This document shows positions 6,807 to 13,422 of a stretch of DNA of 17,392 bases, in pieces. Each line of letters opens with the position of its first letter. The first letter of the stretch is position 1. A program made the translations under genes and the position numbers. The stretch comes from Deltaproteobacteria bacterium (GTDB lineage Bacteria > Desulfobacterota > G020345765), in assembly GCA_030616835.1 (NCBI GenBank), contig JAUWWP010000022.1, forward strand, positions 1 through 17,392, read 5' to 3'. The notes beneath the pieces are model-generated. The model was not told the origin of the DNA. It did not search any database and saw only the letters and a list, made by a program, of their open reading frames with translations.

Positions 6807-8003
6807 ATGTTCGACCTGAACCAATATCCCATAGCCTATCAGGGCTCAGTGAAGAATCTGAGAGTAATAAAGCCACCTCTCCGGGCTCGCAGCGGAATCT
6901 ACCTCTTTGAGTTCACTGATGATTATTCCATCTTCGATTACGGAAAGATGCCTGATGTCCTTAAGGGCAAGGGATCAGCAATGGCAGTCCTGACCGCCTA
7001 TATCTTCGAATTACTGGAGGATGCTTCTAACTGGCAGAAGCTGGGTAAATCGGACATCTGGGAGAAGATCAAGGATAAGAAACTGAGAGAACATCTATTG
7101 GCTTCCCCTCTCTTTAAGGAGCTTAAAAAGCAGGGGATGAGGACCCACTATCGGGGAATGATCAATAAAGATGGGAAAAAGGTAAAAACACTCCGGCTTA
7201 AAGAGCCGTCTAACCTTATTCAGGTGGAGGCAGTAAATATACTAATGCCAGAAAGAGGGAAACTTGGTGAGGGAACCCTATGGAATTATAGCTGCTTTCA
7301 TCCGGGGCTAAAGAATTATCTGATACCGATAGAGCTGGTATTCCGCTTCGGCATCCCCCGGGGAAGCTCCCTGCTGGAAAGGCTGGAGAGCGACCCTGAG
7401 TATTACCAATCCTTAGGACTCAGCGAACCCCCGAGAGAGGGGGAGTGGCTTTCCCGACCGGTGATCGAATTCTTCTCCAAGTACGAACCTACTGATCGCT
7501 TCCTCTCTCTGGAGACTGCCCTGAACTTCTCCGGGCTCAGTAACCCTGAATTTGCCCGGGTTGTTGAATATACCCTCTTTACCGGGATTTTCCTTCGGGA
7601 TTTCTTTGCCCGTGAGTGCATCGAGCTCTGGGACGGAAAGTTTGAATTTACTAAAGGCAGGCAGCTTATGCTGGGCGATGCGGTTAGCCCGGATGAACTA
7701 CGCCTGATCATGAATTCGGTCCAGATAAGCAAAGAGCCGATAAGACAGTACTATCGAAAGTATGATAATAAATTCTGCTCGATGATCAACGAGGCTAAGG
7801 AGATTACCCGAAGAACGAAAAAAGGGATCAAGGAGATCATGACGATTGATCTAAAATGCCACCCGGAGCCGATGGCCCGGGATTTCAAAGCAACTATGGA
7901 GAATATGTATACTTCCCTTACCGTTGAGGCCACCGGGCTGAATATCTTCAGGGAAGCCCAGCCTTTGAAAGAAGTAATTAGAAAGATTAGTCAATATGTT
8001 TAA
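6807..8003 (+). CDS. purC: Long SAICAR synthetase (phosphoribosylaminoimidazole-succinocarboxamide synthase)
   Basis: PurC joins CAIR and aspartate with ATP to make SAICAR in purine synthesis. The ATP-grasp signatures are present: GSVKNL (13-18), YLFEFTDDYSIFDYGKMPD (32-50), the GKGSAM turn (54-59), PIELVFRFGIPRGSSL (174-189, the substrate-binding VR-x-GS region), and DGKFEFTKGRQLMLGD with SPDELRL (276-300). The canonical DE before SPD is here DAV, so one acidic residue differs. At 398 residues it is much longer than the usual 235-300, with a helical C-terminal extension (about 310-398) containing TIDLKCHPEP. It is therefore a divergent long PurC; a related activity on another substrate cannot be excluded. 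It is tightly coupled to the endonuclease IV gene, which is an unusual partner. Other pur genes lie at the far end of the window on the other strand. Confidence 0.8.
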   Translation: MFDLNQYPIAYQGSVKNLRVIKPPLRARSGIYLFEFTDDYSIFDYGKMPDVLKGKGSAMAVLTAYIFELLEDASNWQKLGKSDIWEKIKDKKLREHLLASPLFKELKKQGMRTHYRGMINKDGKKVKTLRLKEPSNLIQVEAVNILMPERGKLGEGTLWNYSCFHPGLKNYLIPIELVFRFGIPRGSSLLERLESDPEYYQSLGLSEPPREGEWLSRPVIEFFSKYEPTDRFLSLETALNFSGLSNPEFARVVEYTLFTGIFLRDFFARECIELWDGKFEFTKGRQLMLGDAVSPDELRLIMNSVQISKEPIRQYYRKYDNKFCSMINEAKEITRRTKKGIKEIMTIDLKCHPEPMARDFKATMENMYTSLTVEATGLNIFREAQPLKEVIRKISQYV

Positions 8004-8012
8004 ATTAATGTA

Positions 8013-8062
8013 ATTGGGGTCGGAAAGATGGTTAGGAGTTAAATTAGCAAAAACCGACCCCA
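8013..8062 (+). repeat. REP-like inverted repeat, copy 1, possible terminator of nfo-purC
   Basis: TGGGGTCGG (8015-8023) and CCGACCCCA (8054-8062) form a perfect 9-bp stem with a 30-base loop, followed by the T-rich ATTTTCTCTT. The loop contains a 26-base stretch (8024-8049) that recurs exactly at 12151-12176. The position 9 bases after purC and the T-rich tail make a terminator role possible. Confidence 0.6.
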
Positions 8063-8100
8063 TTTTCTCTTCCAGGAGGTCTTGAAATAAGGGGGTAAAA

Positions 8101-8778
8101 ATGCCAAGACAGATGTCAAAAGGAAGATGTAATTTCTGCAACGCCACCTTTAGCAAGGCAGCGATGACGAAGCACCTGAAGTCATGCAAACAAAGAAAAG
8201 CTGTCTCCGAGGCATCATCAAACAAGTGGAAGTCCCGGAAAACAAAGATTTTGCATCTTGTGGTTGAGGGACGCTACTCGCCTGGGTATTGGATGCACCT
8301 GGAGGTACCATCTCACGCAACGCTTGGAGACCTGGATGGTTTCCTCAGAGATACCTGGCTGGAGTGCTGCGGGCACCTGAGTGCGTTTAAAATCGAAGGG
8401 CAAACATACGCATCAGAACCGGCCGAAATGATAGACGACGAAAGCATGGATTTCGCGCTGGGTGATGTTCTCAGTCCCGGGATGAAGTTCTATCATGAGT
8501 ATGATTTCGGAACCACTACCGATCTCACACTGAGGGTCTTGTCAGAGCGAGAAGGTAAAATCAAAGGCAAGTCCATTCAGCTTTTAGCCAGGAATGGCCC
8601 ACCTTCAATAACATGTGATTCGTGCGGTAAAATTGCCACACAAGTTTGCTGTCAATGTAACTGGTCGGGCGAAGGATGGCTTTGTGATGAGTGCGCTCGC
8701 AGACATGAGTGTGGCGAAGACATGTTCCTGCCAGTAGTTAATTCCCCGCGAGTGGGAATGTGTGGTTACACCGGATAG
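8101..8778 (+). CDS. Zinc-finger / plasmid pRiA4b ORF-3-like protein
   Basis: This 225-residue protein has three parts. Residues 10-29 are a C2HC finger (C10, C13, H25, C29; CNFCNATFSKAAMTKHLKSC). Residues about 48-150 are a pRiA4b ORF-3 domain (PF07929), recognised by TLGDLDGFLRDTWLECCGHL (74-93) and FYHEYDFGTTTDL (130-142). Residues 172-204 are a second zinc cluster (C172, C175, C184, C186, C195, C198, H202, C204). Family members are found on plasmids and in mobile DNA, but no biochemical role is established. Paired zinc modules suggest nucleic acid or protein binding. The gene stands alone, with a G-rich ribosome binding site 6 bases before the ATG. Confidence 0.8.
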   Translation: MPRQMSKGRCNFCNATFSKAAMTKHLKSCKQRKAVSEASSNKWKSRKTKILHLVVEGRYSPGYWMHLEVPSHATLGDLDGFLRDTWLECCGHLSAFKIEGQTYASEPAEMIDDESMDFALGDVLSPGMKFYHEYDFGTTTDLTLRVLSEREGKIKGKSIQLLARNGPPSITCDSCGKIATQVCCQCNWSGEGWLCDECARRHECGEDMFLPVVNSPRVGMCGYTG

Positions 8779-8970
8779 GAATACTATTCTTTGAAGCCAA
8801 ACGACAGATAACCGGGGGAAGAAGCGGGGTCACCCATTAAAGGGCACCTGAGAATAGTTATTTTTAAAAAACTCGATCGTCTAAGCCCGCATAAATAAAG
8901 GATTTTATTTTTCAAAAATATCCTAAATTTGAATTATCGATCACCCTGTCAAGGGCAGACCCTCTTAATG

Positions 8971-9000
8971 TTCACAATTTGAAATTGAAGAAAATATAGT
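8971..9000 (+). promoter_or_regulatory. Possible promoter of the DUF433/DUF5615 pair
   Basis: TTCACA (8971-8976) and TATAGT (8995-9000), spaced by 18 bases, lie 27 bases before the ATG at 9027. Each box has one mismatch to the sigma-70 consensus. The AGGAGG ribosome binding site follows at 9017-9022. The rest of 8779-9026 shows no other feature. Confidence 0.35.
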
Positions 9001-9026
9001 TAAGTACCATTGTAAAGGAGGATAAA

Positions 9027-9254
9027 ATGCAAGCAGATTGGAGAGAGCATATTGTAAGCACGCCTGATGTGTTTCGGGGTAAACCGCGAATCAAAGGGAC
9101 TAGGATTCCGGTCAGCCTTATTCTCGGATATTTGGCAATGGGTAACACTGTCGAGGAAATCATAAATGAATTTCCAGACCTTACCAAGGAACAGATCGCT
9201 GCTTGTCTGGATTATGCCCGTGAGTTATCAGAATTTGAGGTTGCAGTTTCATGA
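9027..9254 (+). CDS. DUF433 antitoxin (VapB45-like)
   Basis: The 75-residue protein is a complete DUF433 domain (PF04255): DVFRGKPRIKGTRIPVSLIL (14-33), then AMGNTVEEIINEFPDLT (37-53) and EQIAACLDYARE (55-66), which form a small winged-helix-like DNA-binding fold. In the characterised Mycobacterium VapBC45 pair this protein is the antitoxin to a PIN-like partner. It overlaps the next gene by four bases (ATGA). A strong AGGAGG ribosome binding site and a possible promoter precede it. Autoregulation is likely from family behaviour, but I see no clear operator palindrome. Confidence 0.88.
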   Translation: MQADWREHIVSTPDVFRGKPRIKGTRIPVSLILGYLAMGNTVEEIINEFPDLTKEQIAACLDYARELSEFEVAVS

Positions 9255-9619
9255 GATTGAGATTTTTTGCCGATCTCTGCATCTCCAATTTTATAATCCA
9301 AGTGCTTCGGGATGCAGGCTACGAAGTTTTTTGGCTGAGAGATTATATTCCCACCGATTCGGCGGATACGGTTGTGATCTCAAAAGCACAGGAGCTTGAT
9401 TCCATTCTGGTTTCTTTGAACAGGGATTTTGTCGATATAGTGACTTATCCTCCGGCAAACTATAAGGGTATCATCGCCCTTCAAGTGAGAAATCATCCGG
9501 AAATTATTCCCCAACTTATTACAGGGTTGAAAGATTACCTATCCGCTCATCCTGATATGAATGATTATAAAGGGAAGTTACTTTTAGTGGAAGTTCATAG
9601 AATCAGGATTCGGGAATAA
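9251..9619 (+). CDS. DUF5615 PIN-like toxin (VapC45-like)
   Basis: This 122-residue protein belongs to the DUF5615 PIN-like family (PF18480), the usual partner of DUF433. Expected acidic residues are D8 (FFADLCI), D39 (DSADTVVISKAQE) and D59 (LNRDF). The normal T-x-D-x-DF element reads SLNRDF, so the first of its two aspartates is an asparagine, and the opening FADLCI lacks the usual D-E/N pair. These changes might weaken nuclease activity or may be normal variation; I cannot decide. It is translationally coupled to the DUF433 gene. The predicted role is an RNase toxin neutralised by its partner. Confidence 0.85.
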   Translation: MRLRFFADLCISNFIIQVLRDAGYEVFWLRDYIPTDSADTVVISKAQELDSILVSLNRDFVDIVTYPPANYKGIIALQVRNHPEIIPQLITGLKDYLSAHPDMNDYKGKLLLVEVHRIRIRE

Positions 9620-9709
9620 CTGAAATCCTGGTAAATGGGGTCGCACTCGACCAGGCTGTTGCCCAAATAATTTTTTACTCAGAAAACATTAAATCCAAAA
9701 ACGCGTTAA

Positions 9710-9867
9710 TGTAGGGGCCGATGTCCTGAGGAGCCCCGATGCCCATCGGGGCGTCTCGAGGGACTCAGGACTACGGTTTATATTATTACCTTCCAAGTCT
9801 CTTAGGAGCGAACCCTGAGCTTGGCGAAGGGGAGTGTCTCGAAGAGCTCAGGAAATCGGCCTCTACA
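9710..9867 (+). mobile_element. Inverted-repeat element 2 (MITE-like, non-coding)
   Basis: The two 21-base ends (9710-9730 and 9847-9867) are inverted repeats matching at 19 of 21 positions; they read TGTAGGGGCCGATGTCCTGA and onward. Two hairpins are nested inside: GTCCTGAG/CTCAGGAC (9723-9730, 9764-9771) enclosing GCCCCGATG/CATCGGGGC (9733-9752), and CCTGAGCT/AGCTCAGG (9814-9821, 9845-9852). It has no open frame. It shares the TGTAGG ends and internal TCCTGAG sequence with the element at 5793-5919. No clear target-site duplication was found. Confidence 0.65.
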
Positions 9868-9878
9868 TTTCCTTCTTA

Positions 9879-9898
9879 GCGGGGCTGGAAAGCCCCGC
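9879..9898 (+). repeat. GC-rich hairpin
   Basis: GCGGGGCT (9879-9886), loop GGAA, and AGCCCCGC (9891-9898) form a perfect 8-bp stem closed by a GNRA-type loop (GGAA). No T-run follows, so it is not a typical terminator. It lies just outside the inverted-repeat element. Confidence 0.5.
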
Positions 9899-9972
9899 CT
9901 ATCCACTCTTTACCTAAAAAAACAGGGGAACACTTGCCCCTTACTTTCCCTTGACCCTGGGGCGGAGGAGTG

Positions 9973-10008
9973 ATAATATCTGCCTCAAAATAGCGAGGCA
10001 GATATTAT
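9973..10008 (+). repeat. Perfect 14-bp hairpin upstream of GNAT operon
   Basis: ATAATATCTGCCTC (9973-9986) and GAGGCAGATATTAT (9995-10008) pair perfectly around the 8-base loop AAAATAGC. It is the longest perfect stem in the window. No T-run follows. It lies about 100 bases before the GNAT start and could be an operator, an RNA structure or a mobile-element end. Confidence 0.6.
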
Positions 10009-10107
10009 GCTTGAGGAGAAGATCGGAACCATCTATTGTTTCCTTTAATTGCCGCATAGGAAAATGTAAACAAAGCGGCCGATAACGCTATACGAACTCA
10101 ATTTGAT

Positions 10108-10587
10108 ATGAATAAATCGAAAATAATTGTACGTGAAGGAGCAATTAGAGATATTGCTGTGATTAGACAGCTACATAAAGAACTCATGGAATATCACTTA
10201 ACCTTTGATTCTTCTTATAAATTAACCTTAGATTCTGATTCGGCATTTGAATCTTATGCAAAACATCTTGTGGAATCAGAAGATAACCATATTGTTGTAG
10301 CTCTTGTTGATGGTGAGATTGCAGGATTTGCTTCAGGCGGTTTACAAAAACGCCCTCCTATTTATCATGTGCGAAAAATGGGATGTATTGAAATGGTATT
10401 CGTTCAAAGTGAATACTGCCGTTGTGAAATTGGTAGAGCCTTGGTCGAAGATATTTGCAAATGGCTCAAAAAAAGTGGCGTGACATGGGTAGAATTAAAT
10501 GTAAATTATTTAAATGCTGAAACCATAAAGACTTGGAAATCTCTTGGGTTTAAAGAGTTTTCCCTGAGGATGAAACGAAAACTATGA
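10108..10587 (+). CDS. GNAT-family N-acetyltransferase
   Basis: The 159-residue protein has the GNAT fold: an N-terminal strand and helix (KIIVREGAIRDIAVIRQLHK, 5-24), the central strands HIVVALVDGEIAGFASGG (61-78), motif A EMVFVQSEYCRCEIGRALVE (95-114), and motif B ending NAETIKTWKSLGFKEF (136-151). The acetyl-CoA pyrophosphate loop is normally R/Q-x-x-G-x-G/A. Here it is RCEIGRA, so the first glycine is replaced. The substrate is unknown; relatives modify amines on antibiotics, peptides or small molecules. The next gene starts 22 bases later, followed by a third at a 32-base gap, so 10108-12087 probably forms one transcript. The DNA is AT-rich. The ATG lacks a clear ribosome binding site. 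Confidence 0.82.
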   Translation: MNKSKIIVREGAIRDIAVIRQLHKELMEYHLTFDSSYKLTLDSDSAFESYAKHLVESEDNHIVVALVDGEIAGFASGGLQKRPPIYHVRKMGCIEMVFVQSEYCRCEIGRALVEDICKWLKKSGVTWVELNVNYLNAETIKTWKSLGFKEFSLRMKRKL

Positions 10588-10609
10588 GCTACCTGTTGAT
10601 GAGAATATT

Positions 10610-11605
10610 ATGGTAGATAACAAACGAGATAGACTACTTAAGGAAGCCAGAGATCACGTTAAGAATATATGCTCAAATCGTAATGATATTATGGCTGCAT
10701 ATATTGATGGCTCGGCGGCGAGAAATGAAATGATTCCCGGTTCCGATGTTGATATTGCTATTGTTCTTAATACAAATAATGTTCCTTTTGATGTTTCAAG
10801 AAAAATCGTTCTTGATACCGTTATGGAGTGGTGCTTTTTCGCAAAAGACTTATATGAGGACATCGAATCTATTTTGGGCAATGCAGGTTTTACCCATGAC
10901 TTACTTTCATCTCATGTGCTATTCGATCCCGCCGGTTGGTTTAGACCCATAAAGACAAAAATCCGGGACCAATACGATAAACCAGAAAGAATAGTAAAGA
11001 GAGCGGAGAACCTCCTACAAGACGCGATAAATGCATTTCAAAGTCTGAAATCGGTTTTCCAGAATAAAGAGCTTTTTATTACCCAAAGAATACTCGTGAC
11101 GCAGTTTCAGTCACTTTTATCAATCCCCCAGGCTCTACTAAACAAACCGCTTACAAATGCCAGGGCATTTTCATATTGTCAACAAGCATGTGAACAGCTA
11201 AATTGTAGTGACTATTATGACCTTCTGCTAAGCATATTAGGTGCTGATGATATTGATACCTCGGGAGCAACAAAGCTTTATAATACTTCGGTTAAACTTA
11301 ATGATCTGGCCTGGCCCAATCAAAGTGAGACTGAGATAATCCGCCTGAAACTGGCTTTAGGGCAGTATCTTATTGAAGGGGGCCATCCAAGAGAAGCTAT
11401 CTGGCCTTTGTATTTCTGGATAAGCTGGACTGTCGAGCAGGTATTGCGTCAGACTGAACATGACATAACCCAGGTAAAGACGCTTTGGAATGATTTTACA
11501 AAAACGCTGGGTTGGTCTGATTCAGAGAGGATTGAGAAAAAGTTAGAATTAATCGAGGAAGCCTTAGAAAAGGCAAAAGTCATCATTGATAGGGTGGAAC
11601 TATAA
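10610..11605 (+). CDS. Nucleotidyltransferase-domain protein with long helical C-terminus
   Basis: This 331-residue protein opens with a minimal nucleotidyltransferase domain: YIDGSAARNEMIPGSDVDIA at 31-50 contains the GS motif and the metal aspartates D46 and D48. Residues about 120-331 are helical and resemble the HEPN-like or substrate-binding C-terminal domains of aminoglycoside nucleotidyltransferase-type enzymes (for example RAENLLQDAINAFQSLKS, 130-147; EKKLELIEEALEKAKVIID, 309-327). It follows the GNAT gene by 22 bases. An acetyltransferase beside a nucleotidyltransferase is a combination typical of drug-modifying enzymes, but no substrate can be assigned from sequence. An unrelated AbiEii-like nucleotidyltransferase lies at 2284-2850. 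Confidence 0.78.
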   Translation: MVDNKRDRLLKEARDHVKNICSNRNDIMAAYIDGSAARNEMIPGSDVDIAIVLNTNNVPFDVSRKIVLDTVMEWCFFAKDLYEDIESILGNAGFTHDLLSSHVLFDPAGWFRPIKTKIRDQYDKPERIVKRAENLLQDAINAFQSLKSVFQNKELFITQRILVTQFQSLLSIPQALLNKPLTNARAFSYCQQACEQLNCSDYYDLLLSILGADDIDTSGATKLYNTSVKLNDLAWPNQSETEIIRLKLALGQYLIEGGHPREAIWPLYFWISWTVEQVLRQTEHDITQVKTLWNDFTKTLGWSDSERIEKKLELIEEALEKAKVIIDRVEL

Positions 11606-11637
11606 GATAATTTGAAGATGCATTATGGGAGGGGAAA

Positions 11638-12087
11638 ATGGAGAGTAAGAAGGAACTGGCAGCACCTTGTGGTTTATACTGCGGTGTCTGTGCTGTGTAT
11701 ATCGCAGACAGAGATAGTAACATTAAATTTAAAGAAAGATTAACAACGGTTTACGGCGCAAGTGTAGATGAGATCAGGTGCAAGGGATGCCTCTCTGATG
11801 AACTATTCGTATACTGTCAAACCTGTCCGATCAGATCCTGTGCAATTGAGAAAGGTATCGAGGGATGTCATCAATGCAATGATTTCCCTTGCAAATTTAT
11901 CGAGAATTTCCCTTTTCCTGTCGGGAAGAAGGTGATGTTACGTGCTATCCCCACCTGGGGAGAGCTGGGAACTGAGGGATGGATGGAGGAGGAAGAAAAA
12001 CGCTACTATTGTCCTCATTGTGGCTACCAACTATTGAGGGGGGCAAAAAGGTGCCGGAACTGCAAAAATCCAGTTGATGTTGATTGA
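11638..12087 (+). CDS. DUF3795 cysteine-rich protein with C-terminal zinc ribbon
   Basis: This 149-residue protein matches the DUF3795 family (PF12675). It opens with APCGLYCGVCAVY (9-21), followed by RCKGC (47-51), YCQTCPIRSCA (59-69) and GCHQCNDFPCKF (76-87), giving eleven cysteines in the family spacing. A separate zinc ribbon follows at the C-terminus: CPHC (125-128) and CRNC (139-142). The family is frequent in anaerobes and is thought to bind metal; its function is not known. The start is fixed by a good GGGAGGGG ribosome binding site before the ATG. It begins 32 bases after the nucleotidyltransferase, probably on the same transcript. The extra C-terminal ribbon is not part of the basic domain. 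Confidence 0.82.
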   Translation: MESKKELAAPCGLYCGVCAVYIADRDSNIKFKERLTTVYGASVDEIRCKGCLSDELFVYCQTCPIRSCAIEKGIEGCHQCNDFPCKFIENFPFPVGKKVMLRAIPTWGELGTEGWMEEEEKRYYCPHCGYQLLRGAKRCRNCKNPVDVD

Positions 12088-12122
12088 CCTATAAACTACT
12101 ATCTGATTAAAGAGCGGCAAGG

Positions 12123-12176
12123 ATTGGAGTCGGTTTTTGAATCTTGACACAAAGATGGTTAGGAGTTAAATTAGCA
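12123..12176 (+). repeat. REP-like repeat, copy 2
   Basis: It begins ATTGGAGTCGG (12123-12133), which matches the start of the copy at 8013 with one change. Then come 17 bases absent from that copy, including TTGACA (12144-12149), and then the 26-base stretch (12151-12176) identical to 8024-8049. Unlike copy 1, it lacks the closing inverted arm. TTGACA with TAAATT 17 bases later (12167-12172) resembles a promoter. The remainder of 12088-12357 shows no other feature I recognise. Confidence 0.6.
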
Positions 12177-12357
12177 TAATGGCGAGGCCCTTACGAAAGG
12201 TTACGGAGGCAGAAAATATTACTTAACTTATGTGCAGTAAAACCGGTTAGAAATAATTCCACCGAAGAGGGGTGCACAGAATATCTGGGGAATACTAACG
12301 AGGTAAAGCGGTGGGGAGCTCTGACATGAATTTGCTCAAAGCGGTTTCATTATAAAA

Positions 12358-13422
12358 ATGATCGACCATTTTAGTGATTATCTATCTGACCCGCACTGGT
12401 TAATCTTTGAAAGGGGCTGGAATCCTGAACTCCAGTTAGTGAGCGAGGTACAACTTGCCCTCGGGAACGGTTACATTGGAAGTCGCGCTATTTTAGAAGA
12501 GATCCCGCCGCAATGCGAGCCGGGCACTTTCTTTGCCGGCGTCTATGATAAAACCGCCGCACGCGCCACGGAAATAATCAATACCCCTAATCCTATTGAT
12601 TTTCGAATAATTGTTCAAGGAGAAAAACTTGGTGTCACGACCATGGATGTGCTTAGCCATCAACGTGCTCTTGATATCTACCAGGGACTTTTGGTGCGCC
12701 GGACTATTTATGCCAACGCCCGAAAGAAGCGGTTTGACTATCAATCAATGCGGTTTTTCAGTATGCGCGATAAACATGTAGCCATTATGCAGATTTATTT
12801 TACGCCGTTGGACGAAGCTGCCCATCTTACAATTGAAACCTCACTTGACACTTCCATTACCAATAAAGGTCTGGTTACTGAGGGAGAAAAGAAGCATACT
12901 CATGTTACCGAAGTCCTTAAGTTAGGGGACATCAATTATGTCTGTGTTAAGACGCTGGAAAAAGAAATCTTAATTGCTTATGCCAGTCAAATAAAGGTGC
13001 AGAGAAACAATAAATCCTATAGTGTTCCCTATCGGACATTTTACCTGAATGTAAAAAAGGGGGAAACCGTATGTATTACTAAATTCTTTTCCTTTTACAA
13101 CTCATGCGAGGTCCATCCGAAAAGGATCAGAACCAAGACGGTAGGAAATGTTAACAAGATAGTAAAAAAGGGGGTTGCCCGGCTGATCAAGGAACATCGC
13201 CAGGTCTGGGCCAAAAAATGGAAAACCGCAAATATCGAGATTGAGGGCGATCCTGATGTTGTGCGCGCCATCAGGTTTAATATCTACCATCTCCTTATCT
13301 CGGCTAACGAAGAAGATGATAATGTCAGCATCGGGGCAAAGTCCCTTGCGGGTCAGGGTTACCGCGGGCATATTTTCTGGGATGCCGAAATATTTATCCT
13401 GCCTTTTTTTTATCTACACTAA
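12358..13422 (+). CDS. GH65 glycoside phosphorylase, N-terminal part (frameshifted)
   Basis: These 354 residues are the N-terminal part of a glycoside hydrolase family 65 enzyme of the COG1554 type (kojibiose, trehalose or maltose phosphorylase group). The opening ERGWNPELQLVSEVQLALGN (18-37), with GYIGSRAILEE after it, is the family signature of the N-terminal beta-sandwich. The frame ends in WDAEIFILPFF (341-351), the start of the catalytic (alpha/alpha)6 barrel, and then reads YLH and stop. The rest continues in another frame from 13412. GH65 phosphorylases split an alpha-linked disaccharide with phosphate into a sugar and beta-glucose 1-phosphate. With one T removed from the T8 run the joined protein would be 774 residues, the normal length. 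The ATG at 12358 lacks a strong ribosome binding site; an in-frame TGA at 12322 limits upstream options. Confidence 0.82.
   Translation: MIDHFSDYLSDPHWLIFERGWNPELQLVSEVQLALGNGYIGSRAILEEIPPQCEPGTFFAGVYDKTAARATEIINTPNPIDFRIIVQGEKLGVTTMDVLSHQRALDIYQGLLVRRTIYANARKKRFDYQSMRFFSMRDKHVAIMQIYFTPLDEAAHLTIETSLDTSITNKGLVTEGEKKHTHVTEVLKLGDINYVCVKTLEKEILIAYASQIKVQRNNKSYSVPYRTFYLNVKKGETVCITKFFSFYNSCEVHPKRIRTKTVGNVNKIVKKGVARLIKEHRQVWAKKWKTANIEIEGDPDVVRAIRFNIYHLLISANEEDDNVSIGAKSLAGQGYRGHIFWDAEIFILPFFYLH
13404..13411 (+). other. T8 run at the GH65 frameshift
   Basis: Eight thymines sit exactly where the two GH65 frames should join. Reading seven restores PFF-IYTNPGIARNLLLYR without interruption. The cause could be a sequencing or assembly error, a real inactivating insertion, or slippage during transcription. 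Confidence 0.85.

Larger units (their letters stand above)
9620..10107. other. Gene-free spacer full of inverted repeats
   Basis: This 488-base stretch contains no credible gene on either strand. It begins with a TGGGGTCGC fragment (9635-9643), then carries a 158-base inverted-repeat element (9710-9867), a GC-rich hairpin (9879-9898) and a long perfect hairpin (9973-10008). The last 100 bases before the GNAT gene show no clear promoter or ribosome binding site. Confidence 0.6.

Noticed and set aside
9879..9898. Rho-independent terminator
   Set aside because: The hairpin is strong but is followed by CTATCCACTC with no T-run, and it lies 260 bases after the nearest stop codon.
1326..12087. Integron-like cassette array (same-strand single genes, toxin-antitoxin pairs, GNAT)
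   Set aside because: The gene content fits, but I found no convincing attC pairs (RYYYAAC with GTTRRRY) at the spacers and no integron integrase in the window. A structure-based attC search would decide.
13241..13411. Start of an independent gene in the second GH65 frame
   Set aside because: Before 13412 this frame only shadows the N-terminal GH65 frame and shows no family match.
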